From Burkholderiales bacterium (GTDB taxonomy: Bacteria; Pseudomonadota; Gammaproteobacteria; Burkholderiales; Burkholderiaceae_C): a stretch of 64,000 nucleotides of DNA. The notes beneath the pieces were generated by a model. It was not told the DNA's origin. It made no database searches and saw only the letters and a program-made list of their open reading frames with translations. How positions within the stretch are numbered: the stretch's first letter is position 1; the number at the start of each line of letters is the position of its first letter. The DNA lies in assembly GCA_016191525.1 (NCBI GenBank), contig JACPOK010000026.1, positions 124,001 through 188,000 of the forward strand, in the 5' to 3' direction. Positions 1-7,909 of the stretch are shown here, in pieces. Made by a program: the position numbers and the translations under genes.

Positions 1-1372
1 GCGAGATGCGCCCGATGTCTTCCGCCGAGGCTTTGAACTCGATTGCCATTGTCGCTTCACCAATCATCTCCGAGGCATACGTGCTGACAATGTGAATGCC
101 CAGCACTGCATCCGTCTTTTGGTCGGCCAGAACCTTCACGAACCCCGAGGTGTCGCCATTTCCGAGTGCGCGCCCATTGGCAGTGAATGGGAATCTGCCC
201 GCCCGATACGCAATACCAGCCTCTTTCAGCTCCTGCTCGGTACGCCCGACCCAAGCGACCTCCGGACTGGTGTAGATGATCGACGGGATGGCGCCGTAGT
301 TCACGTGACCGGCCAGGCCTGCGATGCGCTCCATCACCATCACGCCTTCGTCTTCCGCCTTGTGGGCCAGCATGGGTCCCCGCACGACATCGCCGATTGC
401 GTACACGCCCTCGACCGACGCGCGGCAGTAGGCGTCAACGTCCACGAAGCCGCGCTCGGTGGTCTTCACGCCAATGGTTTCCAGCCCGAGCCCGGAGCTC
501 GTGGGGACTCGGCCTACCGCAACCACCAGCTTGTCACACGCCACTGAATGAGCCGCCCCTTGCGCGTCAACGTAGGCGAGGCTCAGCGAGCCGTCGCTCG
601 CCCGGTCAAGACCTGTCACGCGCGCGCCGAAGCGAAAATCCATGCCCTGCGCGGTGAGCAACTTGAGCATCTCGCGCGCCACGTCCGTATCGCACATGGG
701 CAACAGCTGCGGCAGCGCCTCGACCACGGTGACCTGCGCACCCAGCCGGCGCCAGACCGACCCCAATTCGAGTCCGATCACACCCGCGCCAATGATCGCC
801 AGGCGGCGCGGAACCGTGGGCAAGTCGAGCGCGCCCGCGTTGTCGCAAATATCCACGTTGTCGATTTCGATGCCAGGCAGTTGGCGCGGAAGAGATCCCG
901 TTGCGACCAAGAGGTTGCGGGTCGTCAGTTCCTGGGTGGAGCCCGATCGCGTGACGGCTACCCTGAAGCCTTCATCTGTCCGTCCAAGGATTGTTGCCCG
1001 GCCCTTCAAATAGACAACCTTGTTCTTGCGGAATAAGTATTCGATGCCTTGCGCCATCTTGGTGACGATCGCGTTTTTGCGTGCAATCATCGCCGGCACG
1101 TCCATCGTGGCACCCGACACGCGGATGCCATGAGCGGCGGCGTGCCTCTCGATCTTCTCGAATTCTTCGCTGGACGACAGCAACGCCTTTGACGGGATGC
1201 AGCCGACGTTCAGGCAGGTGCCACCCGGGCGCGGCTCTCCCCTCGGGTCTGCGTAGGGGTTGGCCTCAACGCACGCGACCTTGAGGCCGAGCTGACCGGC
1301 CCGAATCGATGCGATGTAGCCGCCGGAACCTGCGCCGATCACGAGCACGTCCAATACTTGTTCTTGAGTCAT
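1..1372 (-). CDS. lpd: Dihydrolipoyl dehydrogenase, C-terminus cut by window edge
   Basis: FAD-dependent disulfide oxidoreductase that reoxidises dihydrolipoamide (E3 component of 2-oxo acid dehydrogenases). Reading leftward from the ATG at 1372, the protein opens with an FAD-binding motif (VIGAGSGGY) and the redox-active pair in GGTCLNVGCIPSK. It continues with a second nucleotide-binding motif (IIGAGVIGLELG) and the FAD motif VYAIGDVVRGPMLAHKAEDEG. About 457 codons are visible, and the dimerisation domain with the usual C-terminal HPH box lies outside the window. The long loop between the first GxGxxG and the CxxxxC is typical of proteobacterial Lpd. MerA resembles it, but the IPSKALL segment and the absence of an HMA domain favour Lpd. 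No clear ribosome binding site precedes the start. Confidence 0.9.
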   Translation of the reverse strand, partial: MTQEQVLDVLVIGAGSGGYIASIRAGQLGLKVACVEANPYADPRGEPRPGGTCLNVGCIPSKALLSSSEEFEKIERHAAAHGIRVSGATMDVPAMIARKNAIVTKMAQGIEYLFRKNKVVYLKGRATILGRTDEGFRVAVTRSGSTQELTTRNLLVATGSLPRQLPGIEIDNVDICDNAGALDLPTVPRRLAIIGAGVIGLELGSVWRRLGAQVTVVEALPQLLPMCDTDVAREMLKLLTAQGMDFRFGARVTGLDRASDGSLSLAYVDAQGAAHSVACDKLVVAVGRVPTSSGLGLETIGVKTTERGFVDVDAYCRASVEGVYAIGDVVRGPMLAHKAEDEGVMVMERIAGLAGHVNYGAIPSIIYTSPEVAWVGRTEQELKEAGIAYRAGRFPFTANGRALGNGDTSGFVKVLADQKTDAVLGIHIVSTYASEMIGEATMAIEFKASAEDIGRIS

Positions 1373-1474
1373 CGTTATTCGCAGCACTTAATGCAGCTGG
1401 ACGGGCATTGTAGGCAGGCCACACTCCCGCGAGCTCAATCTCCCCATGGTCGCGCAGCTTGTGAATGGCGCAGC

Positions 1475-1505
1475 TTGACCTTGTACCGACTTCATGGTTT
1501 TCAAT
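1475..1505 (+). promoter_or_regulatory. MerR/CueR-type promoter, copy A
   Basis: A -35 TTGACC (1475-1480), a 19-bp spacer and a -10-like TTCAAT (1500-1505). A 21-bp ACC-N15-GGT dyad lies between, the layout MerR-family activators need. The sequence is a near copy of the one at 9297-9327. No rightward gene follows directly; the next one is at 1780. It may be a duplicated or displaced control region, or it may act on the leftward lpd gene. Confidence 0.5.
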
Positions 1506-1579
1506 TGACGGCCCCGCAAAGCAGCGCCTGCTCAGGCGCCACAAGCGTTAAGCCGTCAACTTCAAGTCGTCGACCATCT

Positions 1580-1687
1580 TCACGAGCAGAAAACCGTACT
1601 AACGGGCTTGGCCCGCTTATTGGCGAAAGTCGCCTGTTGGGTCTTGCCGCCTGAGCAGCCGCATGGTTTGGCCGGGCCTTTGTACAT
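1580..1687 (-). CDS. 35-residue Cys-containing peptide in a PbrR-type promoter unit
   Basis: A small ORF read leftward from ATG at 1687 to TGA at 1580-1582. A good ribosome binding site (GGAGAGG) lies about seven bases upstream. The product has a CGC pair in the segment KPCGCSGGK and a third Cys near the end (VFCS), with six Lys or Arg residues. It is the first ORF behind the canonical PbrR/CadR-type promoter at 1735-1760, so it is probably transcribed under that regulator. A GCGCCTG/CAGGCGC hairpin follows at 1524-1539. The function is not known to me; metal binding is only suggested by the cysteines and context. Confidence 0.5.
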   Translation of the reverse strand: MYKGPAKPCGCSGGKTQQATFANKRAKPVSTVFCS

Positions 1688-1734
1688 AGAATTGCCTCTC
1701 CAATGGGATGGTTTTGACGTTGTTCTCTCATTGG

Positions 1735-1760
1735 CTACCTTCTACTTGATATAGAGTCAA
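1735..1760 (-). promoter_or_regulatory. PbrR/CadR-type operator-promoter
   Basis: On the minus strand the -35 TTGACT occupies 1760-1755. A 21-bp partial dyad (+ strand ACC TTCTAC...ATAGAGT, 1737-1757) fills the long spacer, and a weak -10 falls near 1735. It resembles known pbr and cad operators. It lies 20 bp before the divergent regulator gene at 1780, the usual place for a MerR-family regulator to control its target and itself. Confidence 0.7.
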
Positions 1761-1779
1761 CCTTTTGCGGAGATGAATC

Positions 1780-2178
1780 ATGCTGCAGATCGGTCAACTG
1801 TCGAAGAAGGCGGACTGCCTGGCGCAGACGGTGCGTTTCTACGAGGCTGAAGGCTTGATTCCCGAACCCGCGCGCAGCCAGGGCAATTTCAGGCTGTACG
1901 ACGACGCTCATTTGCAGCGCTTGCTTTTCATTCGCCGCTGCCGAGCGATGGACCTGACGCTGGATGAGATTCGTCAACTGCTGAGTTTTCGGGATGGGCC
2001 GGAGCTGGACTGCAGCGAAGTGAACGGGTTGGTGGACTCCCATATCGCTCAGGTGAGTGCAAAGATCAAAGAATTGCGGGAGTTGGAGCGCGAGTTAATG
2101 GATCTACGGCGCTCCTGCGATACCGCCCGCACCGCGCGCGAATGCGGCATTCTCAACACCTTGGCCGAAGCAGTCTGA
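1780..2178 (+). CDS. pbrR: PbrR/CadR-type MerR-family metal regulator
   Basis: Transcription activator that distorts DNA at long-spacer promoters on binding Cd(II)/Pb(II). The 132-residue protein starts with the MerR winged-helix domain (IGQLSKKAD...TVRFYEAEGLIPEPARSQGNFRLYD). A long dimerisation helix and a metal loop follow. Three cysteines sit where PbrR-type proteins bind metal: one in KKADC (residue 13), one in ELDCSEVN and those in RSCDTARTARECGIL. The gene diverges from the promoter at 1735-1760. A second family member (18284) lacks the first Cys, so the two may differ in metal response. Confidence 0.88.
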   Translation: MLQIGQLSKKADCLAQTVRFYEAEGLIPEPARSQGNFRLYDDAHLQRLLFIRRCRAMDLTLDEIRQLLSFRDGPELDCSEVNGLVDSHIAQVSAKIKELRELERELMDLRRSCDTARTARECGILNTLAEAV

Positions 2179-2300
2179 GCAGCGTGGGGCCCAAACGGCC
2201 ATGGGAGCGGGCTCACGGATACGTTCCCTGCGGGCGATCGGCCGCCGCAATGATTCACACACACTAGTTGCACGGCTTCCACTTCCGCCTCGAGCCGCAG

Positions 2301-3962
2301 TCAAGTTGCCGGAAGGCCGGCACAGCTACCGAAGTTGTAAAAAAAAATTCCGTCACGTCCTTTATCTGGGGCGAAAGCATGGAACGGGCTACGTTTGGGA
2401 ACGTGCAGGCACCGACATTGTCGGTCCACACGCATGGCCTTGCCCGCTGCGGTGATGACCACCGCGACCAGCACCCAGAAAGGCCATAGCCCGAGACGGG
2501 ACATCCACCATGCATACAGGGTGATCCGCTCGCCTCCCTGCACCCTCGCGACGAGAGCGCCTCGGGTATGGCGGGGCAGCAAGTCAGTAACGCGGCCAAA
2601 ACGGTCGATCACGGCGGTGGCACCCGTGTTGGTCGCGCGCAGCACCGGCCTTTCGAACTCCCGTGCGCGCATGCGGCTGATTTGCAGGTGCTGGTCGATC
2701 GCAACCGTGTTGCCAAACCAGGCAATGTTGCTGACGTTGACCAGGACGGTCGGCGCCTGAGCCGCGTCACGGAAACGGACGGCCAGCTCTTCCCCGAAAA
2801 GATCTTCATAACAAATGTTGAGGGCAAAGCGGTTCCCCCTCCATTCGAATGACGGCTGCCCCACCGCTCCAGACTCGAAATCCCCCAGCGGTATGTTCAT
2901 CATCCGCGTGAACCACCTGAATAAGGGCGGGACGAACTCGCCAAAGGGCACGAGGTGATGCTTGTCGTAGCGGTACGCAGCTGCGTCCGGCCGTAGCCCG
3001 ACGACCGAATTCGTGTAGCCTAGTTGCTCGCTACCCAGCGGCATGCCAATCAGCGCAGCCTGCTGCCCTGTGGCGAATTTGGCTCGCAGCATTCCCACAT
3101 AGCCAGGCGGCAGTTGATGGGGCAGGAGTGGAATCGCTGTTTCGGGAGCTACTACCAACGCGGTGCGGGCCGTTAGTAGTTGCGTGGCATACCACTCCAA
3201 TGCATCGCGCACGCCGGTCGCCGCTTCAAACTTCTGTTCCTGCGCGATGTTTGCCTGGAGCAAGGTCACAGAGACGGCAGGAGCCTGCACAGGGCCTTGA
3301 GCTTCATCCGGGCGCGCCGCGGCAGCGAGGACGAGAGCGAGGACGACCAGCGGCCGCCAGGCATCGCGAATTTGCCGCGTGCGAACGAGCATGCCGGCGA
3401 GAAGTGCGGCGACAAAGGCCGCAACCGCACCGATTCCGTACACTCCCACCCAATGCGCGAGCGTCGAGAACGGGCCATCGGTGTGCGCGTACCCCCCAGC
3501 GCCCCACGGGAAGCCGGTAAGTATCGTGGCGCGCAGCAAATCTGCAGCCAGCCACAAGACCGCGAACAAGCAAGCGCGCAACGTGGAATCGCGCGGACGG
3601 AGCAGGCAGAACACCGAGCCGGCCAGCGCGTAGTAGGTAGCCAGAAAGCCTGAAAGGCTCAATACGCTCAACGCGGCAAGGGCGGAAGAGAGCCCGCCGT
3701 AGACGTGCAACGAGATGTAGAGCCACCAGACAGACCCGCCGATCGAACAGGCTGCGAACAGCCAGCAAAGCCCGGCGGCAGCGATTGCGGACCGACACCT
3801 GTCAAGCAGGATAACTAGTAGTGCGACGGCTACCAGTTGCAGCCACCATAAGGGTTGCCCCTCAGTGGGCGAAGCAACAGCCCACGCGTGCATGAAGCCA
3901 GCGACGAGAGCCAGCGCAGGTGCTGAGGCGGAGCGCAGCGCTAGTGCAATCACACGCCTCAC
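2301..3962 (-). CDS. lnt: Apolipoprotein N-acyltransferase
   Basis: Inner-membrane enzyme that adds the third acyl chain to lipoproteins. The N-terminal half has six or more hydrophobic segments. The C-terminal half is the nitrilase-like domain with the catalytic triad recognisable as Glu in APETAIPLL, Lys in DKHHLVPFGEF and Cys in NICYEDLFGE. The start is uncertain: the frame is open up to 4145, but the extra N-terminus is Arg-rich and un-Lnt-like. A GTG at 3962 gives 553 residues, close to family size. The tail after the last membrane segment is about 50 residues longer than usual. A second Lnt beside metal genes, with lspA at 15852, suggests a lipoprotein-processing role in metal tolerance. 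Confidence 0.85.
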   Translation of the reverse strand: MRRVIALALRSASAPALALVAGFMHAWAVASPTEGQPLWWLQLVAVALLVILLDRCRSAIAAAGLCWLFAACSIGGSVWWLYISLHVYGGLSSALAALSVLSLSGFLATYYALAGSVFCLLRPRDSTLRACLFAVLWLAADLLRATILTGFPWGAGGYAHTDGPFSTLAHWVGVYGIGAVAAFVAALLAGMLVRTRQIRDAWRPLVVLALVLAAAARPDEAQGPVQAPAVSVTLLQANIAQEQKFEAATGVRDALEWYATQLLTARTALVVAPETAIPLLPHQLPPGYVGMLRAKFATGQQAALIGMPLGSEQLGYTNSVVGLRPDAAAYRYDKHHLVPFGEFVPPLFRWFTRMMNIPLGDFESGAVGQPSFEWRGNRFALNICYEDLFGEELAVRFRDAAQAPTVLVNVSNIAWFGNTVAIDQHLQISRMRAREFERPVLRATNTGATAVIDRFGRVTDLLPRHTRGALVARVQGGERITLYAWWMSRLGLWPFWVLVAVVITAAGKAMRVDRQCRCLHVPKRSPFHAFAPDKGRDGIFFYNFGSCAGLPAT

Positions 3963-4159
3963 AGCACCTTCAGTCGAAAATCTCTCCAAGCGAGGACGCC
4001 GGCGGCCTCGGGACTCGGAATCCAAGTTCCAGCGCCGGGATTCGGCATCGACTAAACCGGTCCAGCAGAATGTCCAATCCGCTTGTCGAGAACGCCGTGG
4101 TCTAGCCTGAGACCCCGGCACTGGGAGCAGGGACAGCTTGGACACTTCATCCCGGGCCT

Positions 4160-4369
4160 CTATCGCTTGGCGTTCATGCCAATTTCTCGCAGCGCTGTAT
4201 CGATGGCGGGCAGCGAGGCTGGGTCGTGTTCGACTGTCAGCTTTCGCTGCTTGAGGTCAAACGAGAGATCGTGGACACCGGTGAGTTTGCCCAAGCTGCC
4301 GCGGATCTGTGCTTCCTCGCTGCTGCAGTCCATGTTGTCGATCTGGTATAGGGTCTTTGTCGTACTCAT
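4160..4369 (-). CDS. Small HMA-domain metal-binding protein
   Basis: A 69-residue heavy-metal-associated domain, probably a cytosolic metal chaperone for the P-type ATPase. The binding loop is NMDCSSEE, with a single Cys and Glu in place of the second Cys of MxCxxC. The same MDCxxE loop occurs in all five HMA repeats of the ATPase at 10160. The start at 4369 is chosen because AAAGGA lies seven bases upstream; an ATG two codons earlier is too close to it. Transcribed leftward from the PbrR-type promoter at 4399-4429. Confidence 0.85.
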   Translation of the reverse strand: MSTTKTLYQIDNMDCSSEEAQIRGSLGKLTGVHDLSFDLKQRKLTVEHDPASLPAIDTALREIGMNAKR

Positions 4370-4398
4370 CTGCATTTCCTTTCGCGCAAGACTTGTCC

Positions 4399-4429
4399 AT
4401 TTGACAGTCTCCAGTAGGTGGAGAGTCAA
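4399..4429 (-). promoter_or_regulatory. PbrR-type promoter for the HMA gene
   Basis: Minus-strand -35 TTGACT (4429-4424), 19-bp spacer with the dyad CTCTCCA...TGGAGAC, and -10 TCAAAT (4404-4399). It stands back to back with a near-identical promoter at 4436-4466; the two -35 boxes are only six bases apart. Confidence 0.75.
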
Positions 4430-4435
4430 GCCCAC

Positions 4436-4466
4436 TTGACTCTCCACCAGGTAGAGGGAGCCAAAT
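4436..4466 (+). promoter_or_regulatory. PbrR-type promoter for the CusF-like gene
   Basis: Plus-strand -35 TTGACT (4436-4441), a 19-bp spacer with a CTCTCCACC/GGTAGAGGG partial dyad, and a weak -10 (CCAAAT, 4461-4466). Its first 12 bases match the divergent promoter at 4399-4429, so one regulator probably drives both directions. Confidence 0.7.
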
Positions 4467-4510
4467 TTGTTTCCTTATCTGAAATGCGCCCTCTCACCTT
4501 TTGCTTGTCC

Positions 4511-4539
4511 GGCCTCGCCGTGGAGTACCCGGCGAGGCC
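4511..4539 (+). other. Perfect 10-bp hairpin in the leader of the CusF-like gene
   Basis: GGCCTCGCCG (4511-4520) pairs with CGGCGAGGCC (4530-4539) across a nine-base loop. It ends ten bases before the likely start codon at 4550 and no T-run follows. It could hide the weak ribosome binding site or act as a pause or attenuation element. Confidence 0.55.
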
Positions 4540-4549
4540 GATCGAATCA

Positions 4550-4876
4550 ATGAAGCACGTCGTGACTGTTTTCTGCGCACTGTTGGTGGCCTGGGCTGCC
4601 GTGGCGGTGATCTCGCCTTCGCGAAGAACGATGGATGCGGGCAGCGCACCGGCCGGATTCAACGAAGCAGAGGTGCGGAAAGTCGATGGAAAAAACAAGC
4701 AAATCTGGTTGTCGCATGGAGGTGTTGACCATCTTGGGCTACCGCCAATGACCACAATGTTTGATGTTCGCGATGGGGTTTCCTTGGACAAAATCCAGCC
4801 TGGTGATCGCGTCCAGTTCAAGGCCATCAATGACAAGCGAACGCTGTTGATCGTCGAGATGCGCCTGAATCGCTAG
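4550..4876 (+). CDS. CusF-like periplasmic copper-binding protein
   Basis: A 108-residue exported protein with a signal segment (MKHVVTVFCALLVAWAAVAV) followed by a CusF-type OB fold. The metal region reads SHGGVDHLGLPPMTTMF. It has the family His and two Met residues, but Leu replaces the aromatic capping residue known in E. coli CusF and the Met spacing is MTTM rather than MTM. The ATG at 4550 is chosen because the signal peptide begins there, although the frame is open back to 4418. It is driven by the PbrR-type promoter at 4436. In this family it would scavenge periplasmic Cu(I)/Ag(I); the changes at the site leave the metal open. Confidence 0.75.
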   Translation: MKHVVTVFCALLVAWAAVAVISPSRRTMDAGSAPAGFNEAEVRKVDGKNKQIWLSHGGVDHLGLPPMTTMFDVRDGVSLDKIQPGDRVQFKAINDKRTLLIVEMRLNR

Positions 4877-5027
4877 CTTCGGGGGTCGCGCCCTTACAAA
4901 CCGTCCACGCATTTGATGCAGTCGAAATTTTGATGACAATGTTGCAGCAAGGAGTTCGCATGGTCTTTCGCTCTAACTTCACCCGCCGGTTGTACGCCCA
5001 AGGCGGCGAGATGAAGAGGGCCGCCTG

Positions 5028-5507
5028 GTGAGCTCGAAGAGTTCGTCAGGCGGCCTGGAAACGCCGGCACCAGATGAAGACGGAGATTTGTCCGACTTGC
5101 TTGGGGAACTGCGTGTCCTGCTGCTGAGTGCTCAGCTTTTGACTGGTTTCCTGATCACGGTGCCGTTCGACTCGGGATTTGGAAAGATCGTCGCTTGGGA
5201 AAAGTGGCTATTCGTGGCGACATTCGCCATGGCTCTAACCAGCCTCGTTCTGTTCAGTGCACCAGCCGTCCAGCACAGGCTTTTGCGGCCGCTTGGCGAT
5301 CGGCCATCGTTCAAGCGGCTGGCGAGCCTTCAGACTCTTGCAGGGGCGGTTTGCCTTTCATTGGCCCTGGTCTTTGCCGCCGGGCTTGTTCTCACTGAAG
5401 CCTTGGGACAGTTCGTGGGGGCGATAGCAGCATCCGTGCTCGCGCTTCTTATCACGGCGTTCTGGTGGTGGTTGCCTCTGGCCTTGAGGGCCCGAAGACG
5501 TTTATAG
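5028..5507 (+). CDS. Four-helix membrane protein, DUF6328-like
   Basis: A 159-residue protein with an acidic soluble N-terminus and four hydrophobic segments (LLLSAQLLTGFLITVPF, WLFVATFAMALTSLVLFSAP, a segment around LAGAVCLSLALVFAAG, and AIAASVLALLITAFWWWLPL). The pattern matches DUF6328 proteins of unknown function. The start is a GTG at 5028. A six-codon ORF (MKRAAW) begins at 5011 and ends across the GTG, so translation may be coupled. Confidence 0.65.
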   Translation: MSSKSSSGGLETPAPDEDGDLSDLLGELRVLLLSAQLLTGFLITVPFDSGFGKIVAWEKWLFVATFAMALTSLVLFSAPAVQHRLLRPLGDRPSFKRLASLQTLAGAVCLSLALVFAAGLVLTEALGQFVGAIAASVLALLITAFWWWLPLALRARRRL

Positions 5508-6171
5508 CTGCGAGTGCCCATAAGCTGAGTTGGCCGATGCCGGTGTTCGCCGTGCAACGGTCTTTGGAAGCCAGGCTGACTTTTTGCCTACTGGAGAGTG
5601 GGAGATGGTGTTTTTGGCAGCAAGAAATGTCGATGAACACAGCCGTGCTGGCGAACGGTCTCGGCCGGCGCCGGTTGGCAGTCAGCGGCGCTTTATGGCG
5701 GCCGGTGCCGCATTGGGACGACTGTGAGACGCCACCCGATCTCAGCCAAAATTCGAGCAGCGATTTTCGCGTACTGCGCATGCATCTCGGTGCTTGAGGC
5801 CGAATTGCCGCCCGCGCCCTTGCCTCTGCGCTGCGAGCTAGCAACGAGGTTGATCGTTCCGCATGGCTGCGCCCCGACCGAAAACCGCCGCTGGCAGTGA
5901 CCAACGAGTGCTGGCTGCGTGGTTGCTTATCGCTCCCTTCTCGTACACCTGACCGGTGAACCTTACCGATGCGGTGGTGTATCAGCAGCTGGCCTTGAGC
6001 AGATAAAGCGGCTCAGCCGAAACGCTGAAGGTTATCGGTGACCGCAGCCAGTTCACCTCACCGTCCGTTGCGACCTTCGTAAGCGTCCGGTGATCCCGTA
6101 TTGACATGGATGTGTGCCGCACTGCGCATAATGGTTGATGCTCCTCTTGCCTACTGGATCCCACGCATCAC
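5508..6171. other. 664-bp gap, possible dedA promoter only
   Basis: No credible gene: the ORFs on both strands have low-complexity or Arg/Ser-rich products and lack ribosome binding sites. A TTGACA (6101-6106) and CATAAT (6127-6132) separated by 20 bp may be a promoter for dedA, though the spacer is long and has no clear dyad. The rest may be decayed sequence. Confidence 0.35.
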
Positions 6172-6774
6172 ATGGCTGAGTGGGTCGTCAGCTTTATCCA
6201 GTCGAACGGGGTGCCAGCAGTCGCTCTACTGATGTTTCTCGAAAACGTGTTTCCGCCGATCCCCTCTGAACTCATCATGCCTTTCGCAGGGTTCGCCGCA
6301 GCGAAGGGGGATATGAATATCGTGATGGTTGCTTTGGCTGGAGCCTTGGGCTCTGTGGCCGGTGCGGTTTTTTGGTATTGGGTCGGTCGTCGGTTCGGGG
6401 TCGAGCGAGTGCAGCGATGGGCTGCGGATCACGGCACCTATTTGGCGATGTCCTCTGACGACGTTGGCCGTGCCGAAGCGTGGTTCAAGCGAAAGGGTAC
6501 AGTGGCCGTTTTCATTGGCCGATTGGTGCCTGCCGTGCGCACGTTGATCTCAGTCCCCGCAGGTATGGTCGCCATGAGCCTGCCCAAGTTTCTACTGTGG
6601 TCATTCGCAGGGTCGCTGCTGTGGTCTAGCCTGCTCGCCGGACTTGGCTTCTTACTTGGAGAAAAATTCGAAGACGCGACTCGATGGCTGGACATTGCGA
6701 CGAAGGTGATTCTTGCGTGTCTGTTCGTCGCTTACGTGTGGCGGGTCGTCAAGCTGCGTCGCTCACGTACCTAA
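6172..6774 (+). CDS. DedA-family membrane protein
   Basis: A 200-residue inner-membrane protein of the DedA/SNARE-associated family; some members act as undecaprenyl-phosphate or phospholipid scramblases. Diagnostic features are FLENVFPPIPSELIMPFAGF near the N-terminus and the GR-containing loops FIGRLVPAVRTLISVPAGMVAMSLPKFL, with hydrophobic segments at both ends. Loss of DedA proteins is known to alter envelope stress and metal tolerance in other bacteria, which fits this island. Confidence 0.85.
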   Translation: MAEWVVSFIQSNGVPAVALLMFLENVFPPIPSELIMPFAGFAAAKGDMNIVMVALAGALGSVAGAVFWYWVGRRFGVERVQRWAADHGTYLAMSSDDVGRAEAWFKRKGTVAVFIGRLVPAVRTLISVPAGMVAMSLPKFLLWSFAGSLLWSSLLAGLGFLLGEKFEDATRWLDIATKVILACLFVAYVWRVVKLRRSRT

Positions 6775-6822
6775 ATCCAACCTCGTTGTCGCGCCCTGAA
6801 ACTGAACGACGGCCGAGCAGCA

Positions 6823-7060
6823 GCGTGAAGGAACTCGAACGCGAGGTGCGCGAGCTGCGCGGCGCCAACGTGATGCTGAAGCTGGCCGGCGCGCATTTAA
6901 CCCAGGCGGAGCTCGACCGCCGCTTGAAGTCGTATCGGCATTCGTGGACGAGCATCGCGCTCGCTCCGGGGACGAGCCGATCTGCAAAGCCTTGCAGGTC
7001 GCCCCGTCTGCGTACTGGCTCGAGGCGGCGCGCAAGCGCGATCCTGCGCTGTGCCCGTCC
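6823..7060 (+). pseudogene. IS3-family transposase remnant (orfA end / orfB start)
   Basis: The first part reads VKELEREVRELRGANVMLKL...AELDRRLK, the coiled-coil end of an IS3-family OrfA. Shortly after, in another frame, VDEHRARSGDEPICKALQVAPSAYW matches the OrfB start. This is the natural OrfA/OrfB frameshift junction. The helix-turn-helix, the DDE catalytic core and both terminal repeats are missing, so only about 240 bp of a dead element remain, between dedA and the zinc-ribbon gene. Confidence 0.7.
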
Positions 7061-7169
7061 AGGCGCTTCCCGCAGCCAATCGCCCCACGAGCATGCTTGC
7101 CGCCATCCCAACACCGATGTCAGGATGTGCGCCACGACTGTGCCGAACGGCAGAGAAACGGAAATCGCG

Positions 7170-7442
7170 TCAGTCAAATAGATCCTTCAAGAACCCCCGA
7201 CGCTTCTGCGGGTGGTTTCCATAACTTCCGCGATCGTCACAGTCGCTGCGCTGAACCTGTCCATAGCCAGGCTGGACCGCCCCGGCCCCGGTAGAGCCGG
7301 TCTCGACCATGGACCGCTCAATAATCTTGTCGAGTTCGCCCCGGTCGAGCCATACTCCCCGGCAATTCGGGCAGTAGTCGATCTCGATGCCTTGGCGCGC
7401 GGTCATGACCAGCACTGATTCCACACAGGTGGGACATTTCAT
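7170..7442 (-). CDS. TFIIB-type zinc-ribbon protein
   Basis: A 90-residue protein with a zinc ribbon (MKCPTC...YCPNCRGVWLDRGELDKIIER), the signature of the zf-TFIIB family of small bacterial proteins. The C-terminus is Gly/Gln-rich and ends in RRGFLKDLFD, typical of the family. GGAG lies eight bases before the ATG at 7442. Function unknown; relatives often occur in stress and metal loci. Confidence 0.75.
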   Translation of the reverse strand: MKCPTCVESVLVMTARQGIEIDYCPNCRGVWLDRGELDKIIERSMVETGSTGAGAVQPGYGQVQRSDCDDRGSYGNHPQKRRGFLKDLFD

Positions 7443-7649
7443 GGAATTCTCCGAAGTAAGGGTTGCGGGTATTTAAGACCCTCTAGCCGCTTGAGTGTCA
7501 ACCATGCCCGCGAACCATGAGGTCGGCAAAGAACAAAGGCGTTTGAAAGTCGCGAAGCAGAGCACGCGTTTCTGAGCCAAGATGATTGTGGTGTGTCAAG
7601 CCACAGCTTACGTGTGGCAGGTCATCAGCCTCGTCGCCACAGAGTGTGA

Positions 7650-7901
7650 TTATTGAGTTCCAAAATGAGCACGCAGGGCCATTCTCAACGAATCGACGTT
7701 GATCGGACGCTGATCCACTCCTAGGCAATGTTGCTCAATTACGCTCACGCATTCTTCAACAAACATCTGAGCAAACTTGTCGAAATTTAGCTCGCTCCAG
7801 GATTCGCTTTGGCCCGAGCAATTGTCGCTATGTTGCTTGAGCTCCGTAGCTTGGGTTGCAAGCGCTCTCACTCGTTGACTAGTAGGTAGAGTTGTTTGCA
7901 T
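7650..7901 (-). CDS. Hypothetical protein behind the exchanger gene
   Basis: An 83-residue soluble protein starting at ATG 7901 with AGAGG eight bases upstream, eight bases after the stop of the exchanger gene, so the two form one leftward unit. It contains LNFDKFAQMFVEECVSVIEQ and three Cys in total. Base composition is lower in GC than its neighbours. I do not recognise a function. Confidence 0.6.
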   Translation of the reverse strand: MQTTLPTSQRVRALATQATELKQHSDNCSGQSESWSELNFDKFAQMFVEECVSVIEQHCLGVDQRPINVDSLRMALRAHFGTQ

Positions 7902-7909
7902 TGACGCCT

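Noticed and set aside
1-1372. Mercuric reductase
   Set aside because: No N-terminal HMA domain and the active-site region is Lpd-like; no other mer gene is present.
5465-5904. ORFs in the gap before dedA
   Set aside because: No ribosome binding site, no domain, and overlapping frames on both strands of similar quality.
6684-7294. Active IS3-family element
   Set aside because: Only the OrfA end and OrfB start remain; no DDE core or terminal repeats.
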